Of a stretch of 64,000 nt of DNA, positions 47,601-58,300 are shown in pieces. The stretch spans positions 9,109,340 through 9,173,339 of the forward strand of contig NC_091142.1 of assembly GCF_041381155.1 (NCBI RefSeq). Reading direction: 5' to 3'. How positions within the stretch are numbered: position 1 is the stretch's first letter; every line of letters begins with the position of its first letter. The position numbers and the translations under genes are program-made. This DNA is from Argopecten irradians. Lineage: Eukaryota > Mollusca > Bivalvia > Pectinida > Pectinidae. The notes beneath the pieces were generated by a model, which did not search any database, had not been told where the DNA came from, and saw nothing but the letters and a program-made list of their open reading frames with translations.

Positions 47601-50600
47601 TTTTGGAGACTCCAGTGATACTAAAAAGGGAGGTATTCAAACTTACCTTATTTTTGGAGACTCCAGTGATACTAAATAGGGAGGAAATCAAACTTATCTT
47701 AGTTTTGGAGACCCTGGTGATACTAAATAGGGAGGTAATCAAACTTACCTTATTTTTGGAGACCCCAGTAATACTTTTACCACCCTCCACTGGTATGATG
47801 GTAGTGGATTCCTGGTAACTCTGAAGTTTCTGACAGGCATCAGCCAAGTGTCGGTCAAGTTTCTCTGCTCGAGAGTCGGCCTTCTCAAAGTTATACTCCA
47901 AGTCGTCCATCTTGTTTTTCAGCTCTGCTATTTCTGTCTCTGCAGCGGTCAGTTTGTCTTGCAGCTCTGACACCTATCATAGGTAAATCAAACAGAATAA
48001 AAAGCTTAGTTTATTTCAATTTTTACCCTGTAGGGCAAGGTAACTATGAACTCTGACCAGAATGTGTATTAGCTATGAACCCTGATCTTGAGGATATGTT
48101 AACTATGACCTTGAATGTATATCAACTATGAACTCTGATCTTGAGGGCAGTATAAGTATGAACTCTGCCATTAGTTTAATAAATTTGTTGACAATGAAAT
48201 CTAAATTACAGCATTTGATTTCTATGAACTAAAACTTCAAGCTTATGTTATTTGTGAAACCATTGAACCCTTTTATCCATACCTTGATAAGTTTATATAA
48301 AACTTATAAACAGACCCTAAGAGTACATCAGCTATGACCTCACTGACCTTGAGAGTGTGTTCGTGGTGGCGAGCGTGGAGGTGTGTAACCATGTTGTGGA
48401 TCTGTTTGTTTTCCTGTTGTAAGACAACCAGTTCGTTCTGTACCACATCTCGCAGTGATAAGACATCCTCCTCCTCTGGTTCCTCTTCCTTCTCCTCCTC
48501 CTTAACTTCCTCCTTCACCTCCTCATTGACCTCCTCCTTCACTTCGGTTGATGTGTCTGGTTTCACATCCTCCCCCTCACCTTCCTCTTTTACGGCCGCA
48601 GTATCACCTAAAAAGGCAGTCACAAACTTAGTTTCAGATCTACTTCTATTCCTATCAAAGCCTACCACCTAAACAGGTAGTCACAGTTATCAAATGTTTT
48701 TTATCATACCAGAACATCACCTACCACATCAATTTAGATTGTTTTAACGTCACTAACAGCCATAATGGTCATTTAATGATGGACCATTCTAATGGTATTT
48801 TTTTTGATTTAGAAGAGTTTATATATGTTTCTTCAGGTGTAAAGTTACTTAAGGTACTATTGTTTGAGGAAAGCCGGAGTAAAAATATGAAAAATACTTA
48901 ATATCATCCTGAAAAAAAACTTTGGTATGATATCCTACCTGGAATGAAGTAATGATTTACAGGGGTTTTAAAATTTTCGTGGCCTAGAGGTAGTGTTAAT
49001 TATGGTAATACACGATTAAACACCAATTCATGTTCAAATGATGAACATCATTTATGACATGTCATGTACAAATGGCAATTAAAAGATTGAGTAACATTAA
49101 CAAAACTATCTTTTATAATTCTATTTCATCCACATGAGCATTTAATTCACAGATACAAGTAAAAAAAATACATTAAAATTTGTAAGGACTATGATTACTC
49201 TAAGTGGGTTGGTGTGAAAGGCTGTTATCCAAAAATCTTGTTATTCATCACATTATAAATTCCTTCCAAACCTCACAAACAAATACTAATGGAATAGCCC
49301 AAAATGAAAATAATAACATACCTGCTCCTTGTTCACTCTCTGTCTTGACCTCTGCTGCTTCTACCTTGACAGGCTCTGTTACTTCTTTTTTTATATCTAT
49401 CACCTCCGGTTCAATCTTGACTTCGGTGATTTCTTTGGCCACCGCGGCCATCTCGTGAGCCTTAGCCTCAGTTTCCACCTTATCCTGAATGGCCTTATTC
49501 AGTTTTTCGTTTCTCTGAAGCAGTCTGTCGAAGGCTTGCAGCAGTTTACCTATAGCTCGCTTGGAGAATTCGACTCGCTGCCCTAGTTTCTGCTCCAGTT
49601 CCTGTTTGTCCCAGGTGGAGAGAAGGGTGAGGAACGCTGTTGTAGCATCACTCTCATCTATCAATAGATATAAATATCTTATTATTACAGTATCATTACA
49701 GCCTCTCAGATCAATTGTATCGTCTACTACTAGACTACATATATTGTAAAATTTGTGAAACCATTTCATTTTGTAGTATAACTGCAATAAAAATCTATTT
49801 CGTAGTAATGCGATAAAAAACTATTGATTCAGTGTTTAATGTCTTATTATTACAGTATCATTACAGCCTCTCAGATCAATTGTATCGTCTACTACTAGAC
49901 TACATATATTGTAAAATTTGTGAAACCATTTCATTTTTGTAGTATAACTGCAATAAAACTATATTTTGTAGTAATGCGATAAAAAAACTATTGATTCAGT
50001 GTTAATGGATGACAAACAAATAGAACATATAATTCACAGCCGAACCTCATAAACTCCTACTTTTTGAAGTCTCTATTTGGTTTTGAGTATGTTAGTTGGT
50101 TGACAGCCCTGAATCAACATTATAATATAAATTCAAGTATGGTTAACCTGAATACCTCGAAACAGTGACCAAAAAGACTTTGATTAAAGAGGTGTATATA
50201 GTAAATTCTGTTACTTTTGGTTTCCATTTCATCTGCAGTTTCTGCATCAAATCTCTGTAGCAACACACGAGCATCCTCATCAAGCTGAAAGTAGAAAAGA
50301 TATTTATTGTCACCGATAATCTGAAAAATGTAATTCATAACTTAACATACAACATAGACAATTAAATATTATCCTCACCAATAATCTGAGAACTAATTCA
50401 TAACTTCCCATACAACAAATATATAGGCAATCAAATGTTTGATTGCCTATCATATGTTGTTGGGAAGTTATGAATTAGTTTTCCTCTCTAATAATTTGAA
50501 AACTAATTCATAACTTCCAAACAACATATGATAGGCAATCAAACATTATCATCACCATTAATGTGAAAACTGTAATTCATTACTTCCCATACAACATAGG

Positions 50601-51756
50601 CAATCAAACATTATCCTCACTAATAAGCTAAAAACTGTAATTCATAACTTCCCATAGACCATAGCCAATTAAACAAGGTCAGAACACTTTCTATCATTCC
50701 AGCCATAATATCATGAATGCTTAACTAAGAAAATTTGTTGTTCAGTTGCTGTAACTTTTGTATAACCAACAATGGTGATTTACTAACTAGATTCCAGTAT
50801 CTGTTGACAATCATGAGAACAGCATCATCTGTACGCTGACGATTCTCTAGCTGGTCGATTCTTTTCCGCAATTCATCTTCTGCTCGCCGTCGAAGCTCAA
50901 TTCTTTCTACTAATTTCTTATTCTGGAACTTTAGCACCTTCATGTCAAGTTCTTCCTGTAAACAGCATAAAAACTTTCATCAAAATCATAGTAAAGCTCA
51001 CATATATCAAATTAACCAAAATTATATTGATACAATTATAAATTATTCCAGAAATGATGGACTAGAAACAACAACATCTTTCAAATTTAAGTCCAACAGA
51101 TGAAATAAGAAGTAAATCCTACTTTCTGATAGATTTGGCAATGCTTTTTCTTCTTACCTTTATGAAGAAGAAAATTTTGAGAATGGCACAAAACCGATGT
51201 TTTTGTGATATCACAATAGAGACATTGACATTGTGTAACGATTCGGAAAAATTTCACCTGATCATCAATATAAGATCAGATATTTCTGTAAAACATAATA
51301 TTTCTCCACGCCATGGTCAAGTTTCTTTTCATTTAAATATTTCTATCACTTTTCATCAGACTTTAATTTCATGATCATCAGGGTATGAAAGACATTTTGA
51401 TTTTGAACTGGGAATCCACATGAACAATATCAATGTTTAAGTGGAAAGAAACTTGACTATGCTGTAATAACATAAAGAGACATTTTGTTTCACATACAAA
51501 ATTGTAGGAATCTGTTCTTACGATAAGCAGCCAAGCAGTGCAGGTATTCTTGTGTGAACAGTATAATGCCATTTGTTTGTAAAGCTTCAATGTTACACCA
51601 ATGGAACTCTTGAAAGGTTAGTGTTTAACAATAGCAACAACTTACCAGGTTATACACTCTGCCGATACTGACAGGATCAAACCTTGTCATGGACTTTTTG
51701 GCTGGAGGACCGCCCGAGCCCGCAGCCTGGTCCTCAGCTGGCCGTTTCGTGGCCAT
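35661..51756 (-). CDS. BRE1: E3 ubiquitin-protein ligase BRE1 (RNF20/RNF40 orthologue), complete
   Basis: Nuclear RING ligase that, with RAD6/UBE2A/B, monoubiquitinates histone H2B during transcription. Exons in gene order: 51756-51646, 50955-50788, 50284-50215, 49657-49322, 48607-48348, 47973-47749, 45808-45683, 45089-44916, 44653-44518, 43938-43817, 41107-40739, 39147-38836, 37985-37813, 37237-37060, 36512-36411, 35837-35661. All join in frame to 1012 residues, close to vertebrate RNF20/40. The start [15 protein letters not shown] is family-like, most of the protein is coiled coil, and exon 5 is Glu-rich. The C3HC4 RING has C959, C962, C974, H976, C979, C982, C994 and C997, and the end [12 protein letters not shown] is the family's C-terminal signature. 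A 5'UTR acceptor lies at 51786. Exon 12 is present a second time upstream (39932-40245) with a frameshift; the copy used here is the intact one. Confidence 0.95.
38056..38418. mobile_element. piggyBac-like MITE (family A, copy 2) in a BRE1 intron
   Basis: TTAA borders, inverted ends GATGCTCCACTGCCGACA and GTCGGCGGTGGAGCATC, and an interior that is the reverse complement of the 287-618 copy (CAGTACTTCATTCCATATAG, GTGTAAAGTAAGTA). Confidence 0.8.
38617..40810. repeat. 1096-bp direct tandem duplication inside BRE1
   Basis: The left copy starts at about 38617 (AAAGCAGAACTCTTG) and the right copy at about 39712. The offset is 1096 bp, or 1098 bp past the two-base insertion. Introns and exons are almost base-for-base the same; the few differences lie near the copy ends (for example GCAACTTC at 39691 against GCAGTTTC). 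The junction falls inside exon 11 sequence. Confidence 0.9.
39641..40245 (-). pseudogene. Duplicated, broken BRE1 exon pair (frameshifted exon 12 copy and truncated exon 11 copy)
   Basis: The exon 12 copy at 39932-40245 is nearly identical to the intact exon at 38836-39147 but has two extra bases near 40088 (TTCTGTGCAG against TTCTGCAG), so it is 314 nt and out of frame. Next in gene order is a cut-off copy of the 3' end of exon 11 (about 39641-39710, coding [17 protein letters not shown]), which lacks its upstream part. A normal mRNA would have to skip both pieces. Confidence 0.85.
41205..42490. mobile_element. Non-autonomous Tc1/pogo-like DNA transposon, 1286 bp
   Basis: Terminal inverted repeats are CAGTCAAACCTG on the left and CAGGTTTGACTG on the right, followed inward by several copies of TATAACGACC and its complement. 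TA lies at or near both ends, which fits the family's TA target. No transposase was recognised inside. It sits in BRE1 intron 10, at the edge of the 33-bp minisatellite. Confidence 0.75.
42503..43397. repeat. 33-bp minisatellite in BRE1 intron 10
   Basis: About 27 copies of a unit running TTTATGATTTGAGGAGTA then TTTGTGGTATTAAAC. As 33 is divisible by 3 the array is open in one plus-strand frame ([11 protein letters not shown] repeated), which is a side effect of the period. One more diverged unit lies left of the neighbouring transposon, at about 41173-41204. Confidence 0.9.
43575..43730. mobile_element. Foldback element in BRE1 intron 10
   Basis: AACACTCTGTTCAGGTCCAC and CTCAACATGACC are mirrored by GGTCAAGCTGAGGTGACC and TTGAACGGAGAGTTG. 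Confidence 0.65.
44045..44185. mobile_element. Foldback element in BRE1 intron 9
   Basis: TCAGGATCAATAAACAGGCT, TAAGTCTAAAATTG and GCTTAGCCAATCAAAGATGA are mirrored by TCATTTATGATTGGCTAAGT, AACTTAAGTC and CATGATCCTG. Confidence 0.65.
45100..45200. repeat. 21-22-bp tandem repeat beside the BRE1 exon 8 acceptor
   Basis: About four copies of AGATCAGAGGTCATAAACTGA, beginning roughly ten bases upstream (gene sense) of the acceptor at 45089/45090. Confidence 0.75.
46905..47790 (-). repeat. 51-bp minisatellite made of the BRE1 exon 6 donor junction
   Basis: About eight copies of a 51-bp unit: four at 47575-47790, including the true exon end at 47749, and four at about 46905-47088, separated by an inserted element. 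Each unit holds the last codons of the exon (GVSKNK) and the donor AAG|GTAAGT. The first extra copy has its donor changed to AT. On the gene strand each unit also has CTCCC, T-tract and TAG, which resembles an acceptor. The unit is 17 codons long and the frame stays open to 47437. Confidence 0.85.
47089..47571. mobile_element. Element inserted in the BRE1 minisatellite
   Basis: This 483-bp block interrupts the 51-bp array. It starts AAGAGCTGTTGGAGAACAGC and ends GAATAGGCGAGCT, and that last motif has its reverse complement (AGCTCGCCTATTC) near the left end at 47112. Internally a segment of about 167 bp is repeated in tandem (ATGGAAATATGAC at 47161 and 47328). The class is not determined. Confidence 0.6.
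48030..48175 (-). repeat. Decayed short tandem repeats resembling the BRE1 exon 5 donor
   Basis: Four to five irregular copies of a 30-36-bp unit around CTATGAACTCTGATCTTGAG. The unit resembles the exon 5 end and donor at 48320-48365 (GCTATGACCTCACTGACCTTGAG). In the copies the donor GT reads AT. Confidence 0.5.
48850..49085. mobile_element. Decayed family A MITE (copy 4) in a BRE1 intron
   Basis: Shares ATGAAAAATACTTAAT, GGAATGAAGTAATGATT and ACACGATTAAACACCAATT with the intact copies. The ends are lost. Confidence 0.5.
49678..49990. repeat. Tandem duplication of about 165 bp next to a BRE1 acceptor
   Basis: The segment starting CTTATTATTACAGTATC at 49678 recurs at 49842, with the same downstream text (CATATATTGTAAAATTTG and on). 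It begins about 20 bases upstream (gene sense) of the exon 4 acceptor at 49657/49658. Confidence 0.85.
50335..50685. repeat. Four or five copies of a roughly 90-bp repeat, one inverted, in BRE1 intron 2
   Basis: The unit is marked by TTCATAACTTCCCATACAAC and GGCAATCAAACATTATCC. The block near 50430-50482 is inverted (GTTTGATTGCCTATCATATG) and can pair with its neighbours. Confidence 0.7.
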
Positions 51757-51785
51757 GACTGGAAACAGTTGTACCCTTCTGGGTT

Positions 51786-53340
51786 CTGGAATAAACCAAA
51801 TTATGATTATCTCTTCTTGTGTTTTCTATTGTGCAATATCTTATTACTATAGCACATTCCAGATAATGCCTATTACATTGAATGAAATAAGGTTATACAG
51901 GTAATGAATTTTATTGAAACAGACTATAGCGGTCATATGACAGATAGGGACTTTCAAAATGGCTGCTCAAAGTAGCGATGGAACAAGACACCATTTACAA
52001 AATGGGATGGTTCTTTGTTTTTAATACATGTCACTAAATAATATATGTGCTTATGGAAAGAAAAATATCTCCACTAGCGATGTGTGCCAGTATGGGAACC
52101 ACTGCAGTTGGATTATTTCTGTAATAGACAACGGGTAGGTCAGCCTGACTTGATTTTCCAGAATAAAATTTAGACTCAAAAGACTTTTGACAGAAAATGG
52201 TGTCATCTTTAGAGCTACAATTGGTGCCTATTACTGCTAATGGAGCAAAGTAATGATTATGCAAACCATTATAAAACATTTGTTTGCATTTTTATCGTAC
52301 TTGTTTGATATCGCTTACCTACTAGGCTATGAAACTGAACCACATAAAATATCAAATTCTCATCGAGGCATTATTTTTTACATAATACATATGAAGGTCT
52401 TTCTGAGGGAATTTATACGGCAAGTCCACAAAATGTGACTTTGACGTCTTTGTGAGCGGTACGGTAGATATTATGAATGGTAGTTATGTTTGTTTTGGTC
52501 AAAAATAATATGTAAATGCATGTATACGCATAAAATAATTGGAAATCTACAAAAAAGTATAGATAATTATGCCCGAGTGATTTTCGGAGGCAGCGCTCCA
52601 CTACGACACATAGGGACCAATTCATACCCGGCCGAAAGGTATAGTAGGCCGGGTACGTATATTCGTTCTACGGGTGGGTCAGCCTGACTTGATTTTCCAG
52701 AATAAAATTAGAAGGCTCAAGTAGGGATTCCTACGAGAGACATCTATCAAACGTCCTGACATAAGAGTCTCGAGGAGGAATCTCAATAGGGTTTACGTTA
52801 GAAGGACCTCTTTAGCAGATATGTTAATGCAGCTGCATTGCTGCAGGTGTATAGAAAAGTATATGCCTGGAAATGTTAAAAGCCATTGCAATTGCGGCAA
52901 CACAACGCCGAAAATTAGCCAAGAAATGTACATCTATATAAGTATCTACTTGGCATTTATCCCAAACAGTCCCATCTTTTAAGATAACTGCATTTCTGAA
53001 ACGAGACCTAAGCGACCCTTGCAATCGAATTATCATTCTTACAATTAGTCGTATCAATGGACATCAAAGCCCTGTCTCTAATGCGCCAAATGTTATCAAA
53101 TAATACTGATGTTACCTGTCACTGTACCACTGTACGTTTAAACATACCAAGACCACTTCCAGTGCAGAGTTGTACGTTTTGAGGGGGGGGGGGGGTAAAA
53201 TATAAAGTCAGAAATAATTTATAGAATGCAAAATGTGTCCTTTTAAAATGCAAATTATGAGGTATGTATCTAAATTTGTTTTCTTCAAAAAAGTAACCAA
53301 CTTAATTCCATACTTTTACACGAAATTCTTCATAAACCGT
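51786..53340. other. BRE1 5'UTR intron and upstream DNA
   Basis: No coding exon was seen. A segment GTCAGCCTGACTTGATTTTC with CAGAATAAAATT occurs at about 52138 and again at about 52678, so the 540 bp between may be a duplication border or element. A run of about 10 G lies at 53182. The non-coding first exon of BRE1 should be here or in the promoter gap but could not be placed. Confidence 0.4.
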
Positions 53341-53538
53341 CGGTTAAAATTTCCGTTCTGTTGAACGCATCCATCTTGAAAATCCCCGGATGTAAAGTAG
53401 TCGGAAGTCCTCTTGAGTTTGCATATAAAACGACTACCATACGGACTTCCTCTGCTATTTACCTTTAATGCTCGAATGTTGACACCTGTCATATGAGAGA
53501 ACGATATCTGTTGTCTGCTCTAACGATTATTCGGCATT
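53340..53538. promoter_or_regulatory. Probable two-way promoter between BRE1 and the plus-strand gene at 53.5 kb
   Basis: The BRE1 start (minus, 51756, with a 5'UTR intron) and the ATG at 53539 point away from each other. The gap has CGGAAGTCC near 53401 and an inverted ACTTCCTC near 53443, which resemble ETS-type sites, and CATCCATCTTG, which resembles a YY1 site. This is inference from layout and motifs. Confidence 0.35.
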
Positions 53539-55184
53539 ATGACGGACACAGATGAGCTAGACATCAACAAATTCTTCCGTTTCCTTCAGGTAAATAATGA
53601 AAATCACACTACGCATTATAATTCACGAATAAATCTAAAGCAGTTCTACTCAGGCCTACAGTACAAGTGCACAGGGACATGGATAACCATCCTAGCCAGT
53701 AGCACAGGTGAATCTATATTATCAGAAACATTTATACATAGAGATTGGAAACTCCTTCTTTGTCTTTGTTGACAGGCAGCGGGACCTCCGGTTTATAGGC
53801 ATTTTCCCTTAGCTAACTACTTTTAAGTGTATTCTTTTAAACATGATATTTTTGCATCAATGCAAAGTTTAAACATTTTATCATGGTTTGATGTGACTAG
53901 TTTTTCCAATTGAGTTATTTAATACAGAGTTTCAATCTACGAATATTATTCGTGGGTCCTTTTCAATAGTTTTTGTGAAAACCATGGGTCCCACAGTGTT
54001 ATAGATACCCATTCCCAGAAATTTCATGGGTCCTTTTAAAATTCTGTGAGTACAGGACTCGGGATGCGCACGTAGATTTATCACTGTTAATATGATTTTT
54101 GAAAGCATTAAAATCGGCAATTTAACTTGGTTTTTCGAAAATTCGACTTTCAAAACCGGAAGTGCATTTTGTTTTATTGATATATATAAGTTAAAACATT
54201 ATTTTTTCTTTCCCAAATCGTATTCAAACCATCTGAAAATTACTGAACTTTTATAACATTTCAAAGTTATTTTGCTGTATTTAACTATTCAAAATTTTAT
54301 CTAAAAACCCCTAAGCCCATATATACAGAGGTACAACTGCCGATCATAAAAATGTTTCTGATATTATAGGATCAGCGTGTGTTGTTATTATTTATCGGTC
54401 TCCCCCGGGTTGTATGTCTTATATATATGGTATCAATATATAATTGTGATGCTCAATGATTTCCACGTGATCAATTTGTTAATTCTCAATTTTCTGATTG
54501 CCCATGAAAATGGATCACTGAGTCTGATGTAATGACTAAAAATGAGTCAGGCATCGTTATACTGTCAGGCTGTATGACATCCTGCGAGTCTGTAACCTCT
54601 AGTACATTATTTTAATTCTGTCAGCTGGAGTTAATAGCATGTTGTGGATCAACGTTGTGGTGTCATATTTTATGACATTGTGAGTCAACTCTATGGTGTC
54701 AAAACTTATGATACTATGAGTCACCTCCATGGTGTCAAATTTTATGACACTGTGAGTCAACTCAAAGGTGTCATATTTGTTGACACTGTGAGTCACTCCA
54801 ATGGTGTCATATTTTATGACACTAGGCTGTGAGTTTTGATTCCCTATATTCCATTACTGTCAGATATGGTCAATCACTGCTTTATCTCCAAGTTCGGTTC
54901 AAATATGAACATTCCATGACATTATCATGTTAAAAAGTTGCATGTTTAATTACCATGACTGACTTCAGAGAGACTCTGATGGTTTTTTAATAATGGTTTT
55001 TCAGACGTCATACCTAGATGTGTATGAGGCAGCCCAAGAACGATGCTATACTGTCTGTATTCCCACAACAATCCTCACTCGCAAACATCAACATCACAAA
55101 AACATCACATCAAGACAAGTTTGTCGGAAACATCAACATGAGTACAGTGATGTCTTTCAGCTACATAAACAGCTAGATCAGAAT
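53539..55184 (+). CDS. First two coding exons of an unidentified gene, 3' part missing from view
   Basis: Exon 1 (53539-53589) codes MTDTDELDINKFFRFLQ and ends at donor CAG|GTAAAT. Exon 2 (55005-55184) follows acceptor TTTTTCAG in frame and codes TSYLDVYEAAQERCYTVCIP and on, ending LHKQLDQN before a possible donor GTAAAG; otherwise the frame stops at 55199. The start resembles, from memory and only weakly, the N-terminus of ANKRD27/VARP-type proteins; I would not name it on this. A foldback element fills part of intron 1. Later exons would have to lie beyond the 32-bp satellite, so the gene would carry a very large satellite intron, or be broken here. Confidence 0.5.
53723..54360. mobile_element. 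Foldback element (family F, copy 2) with a nested insertion
   Basis: The ends are CAGAAACATTTATACATAG and ATGTTTCTG. The interior matches, in reverse orientation, the element at 16522-17014 (shared: GACAGGCAGC, CCTAAGC, AAACCGGAAGTGCATTTTG). Bases of about 53925-54085 are absent from the other copy and are bounded by an inverted pair (CAGAGTTTCAATCTACG and CGTAGATTTATCACTGT), so a second small element landed inside. Confidence 0.75.
54640..54835. repeat. 36-bp minisatellite of hairpins
   Basis: About five copies of GTGTCATATTTTATGACAC followed by TGTGAGTCAACTC. The first part is an inverted repeat with 8-bp arms (GTGTCATA and TATGACAC) around a 3-base loop, so each unit can fold. Confidence 0.85.
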
Positions 55185-55322
55185 GTAAAGTCTTTGTAGG
55201 GCCAGGAAAATAAACATAAACAGTAACAGAATGTGATGGATGGCCAGGGCCAGAGGAAACACTTTAAACTGCTATTTGACTCAGAAATGTCCAAGTTCGG
55301 TGTCAGTATCTTTTAGTGCCAA

Positions 55323-58300
55323 TACACAGTAAGACAGTATACAGTTTACACAGTAGGAGACATAGACAGTATACTGGTGTTACACAGTAGGGACATAATA
55401 CAGTAACAGTAGTTTTACACATAGACAGTGATAACAGTGTTTACACAGTAGGGACATAGACAGTAATACAGTGGTTACACAGTAGGGACATAAGACAGTA
55501 TACAGTGTTACACCAGTAGGGAAATAGAACAGTATACAGTGTTAACATAGGGACCTAGACAGTATACAGTGTTACACAGTAGGGACATAGACAGAAATAC
55601 AGTGTTACACAGTAGGGGACGTAGACAGTATACAGTGTTACACAGTAGGGACATAGACAGTATAACAGTGTTACACAGTAGGGACATAGACAGTATACAG
55701 TGTTAGCACAGTAGGGACATAGACAGTATACCAGTGTTACACAGTAGGGACCTAGACAGTATACAGTGTTTTACACAGTAAGGGACCTAGACAGTATACA
55801 GTGTTTACACTAGGGACATAGACAGTATACAGTGTTTACACAGTAGGGACCTAGACATGAATACAGTGGTTACACAGTAGGGACAGTAGACAGTATACAG
55901 TGTGTACACAGTAGGGGACATAGACAGTATACAGTGTTACACAGTAGACAGTATACAGGTTACACAGTAGACATAACAGTATACAGTTTGTTACACAGTA
56001 GGGACCTAGACAGTATACAGTGTTACACAGTAGGGACTAAGACATTATACAGTGTTACACAGTAGGGGACATAGACAGTATAACAGTGTTACACAGTAGG
56101 GACATAGACAGAATACAGTGTTTGACACAATAGTAGACATAGACAGTATACAGTTTACACAGTAGGGACATAGACAGTATACAGTGTTACACAAGTAGGG
56201 ACATAGACAGTATACAGTGTTTACACAGTAGGGACATAGACAGTATACAGTGTTACACAGTAGGGACATAGACAGTATACGTGTTACACAGTAGGGACAT
56301 AGACAGTATACAGTGTTACACAGTAAGGGACATAGACAGGGTATACAGTGTTACACAGTAGGGACATAGACAGTATACAGTGTTACACAGTAGGTACTAG
56401 ACAGTAAAACAGTGGTTACACAGTAGTAGGGATCATTAGACAGTATACACAGTGTCGACACAGTAGGGACATAGACAGTATACAGTGTTTACACAGTAGG
56501 GACCTAGACATATACCTTTACACAGTATAGACAGTATACAGTGTTACACAGTAGGGAAATAGACAGTATATACAGTGTTACACAGTAGGGACTCTTAGAC
56601 AGTATATCAGTGTTACACAGTAGGTGACCTAGACAGTATACAGTGTATACACAGTAGGGAGACTAGACAGTATGACAGTGTTACACAGTAGGGACCTAGA
56701 CAGTATACAGTGTTACACAGTAGGGACACTAGAAAGTATACAGTGTTACACAGTAGGGACCTAGACAGTATACAGTGTTACACAGTAGGGACATAGACAG
56801 TATACCAGTGTTACACAGTAAGGGGGGGACGTAAGACAGTATTACAGTGTTACACAGTAGGGGACATAGACAGTATACAGTGTTACACAGTAGGACATAG
56901 ACAGTATACAGTGTTACACAGTAGGGGACATAGACAGTATACAGTGTTACACAGTAGGGGACATAGACAGTATACAGTGTTACACAGTAGGGACGTAGAC
57001 AGTATAAACAGTGTTACACAGTAGGGACATAGACAGGTATACAGTGTTACACAGTAGGGACATAGACAGTATACCAGTGTTACCCAGTAGGGACATATAG
57101 ACAGTAATACGTGTTACACAGTAGGACATAGACAGTATACAGTGTTACACAGTAGGGACATAGACAGTATACAGTGGTACACAGTCGGGACATAGACAGT
57201 ATAGAGTGTTACACCAGTAGGGACATAGACAGTATACAGTGTTACACAGTAGGGACATAGACAGTTATACAGTGTTACACAGTAGGGACATAGACAGTCA
57301 TACAGTGTTACACAGTAGGGACCTCGACAGTATACAGTGTTACACAGTAGGGGACCTAGACAGTATACAGTGTTACACAGTAGGGACCTAGACAGTAATA
57401 CAGTGTTTACACAGTAGGGACGTAGAAAGTATACAGTGTTACACAGTAGGGACGTAGACCAGTGTATACAGTGTTACACAGTAGGGACATAGACAGTCTT
57501 ACAGTGTTTACACAGTAGGGACATTAGACAGTATACAGTGTTACACAGTAGGGATAGACCAGTATACAGTGTTTTACACCAGTAGGGACATAGACAGTAT
57601 ACAGTGTTACACAGTAGGGACATAGACAGTATACAGTTGTTACACAGTAGGGACCTAGACAGTATTACAGTGTTACACAGTAGGACATAGACAGTAATAC
57701 AGTGTTACACAGTAGGGAAATTAGGACAGTATACAGTGTTACACAGTAGGGACATAGACAGTATACAGTGTTTACACAGTAAGTGACATAGACAGTATAC
57801 AGTGTTACACAGTAGGGGACATAGACAGTATACAGTGTTACACAGAGTAGGACATAGACAGTATACAGTGGTTACACAGTAGGGACATAGACAGTATTAC
57901 AGTGTTACACAGTAGGGACATAGACAGTATACAGTGTTACACAGTAGGGACATAGACAGTACACAGTGTTTTACACAGTAGGGACATAGACAGTATACAG
58001 TGTTACACAGTAGTTACACAGAAGGACATAGACAGTATACAGTTGTTACACAGTAGGGGACATAGACAGTATACAGATGTTACAACAGTAATGGACATAG
58101 ACAGTATACAGTGTTACACAGTAGGGACATAGACAGTATAACAGTGTTACACAGTAGGGACATAGACAGTATACAGTTGTTACACAGTAGGGACATAGAC
58201 AGTATACAGTGTTACACAGTAGGGACATAGACAGTATACAGTGTTACACAGTAGGGACCTAGACAGTATTACAGTGTTACACAGTAGGGACCTAGACAGT

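Noticed and set aside
47477..47818. Plus-strand frame across the BRE1 exon 6 repeats
   Set aside because: It is antisense to a real exon and its 51-bp repeats, which stay open for the same reason of period.
48334..48672. Serine-rich plus-strand frame
   Set aside because: It is the antisense of the Glu-rich BRE1 exon 5 (GAG/GAA read backwards as CTC/TTC with TCC).
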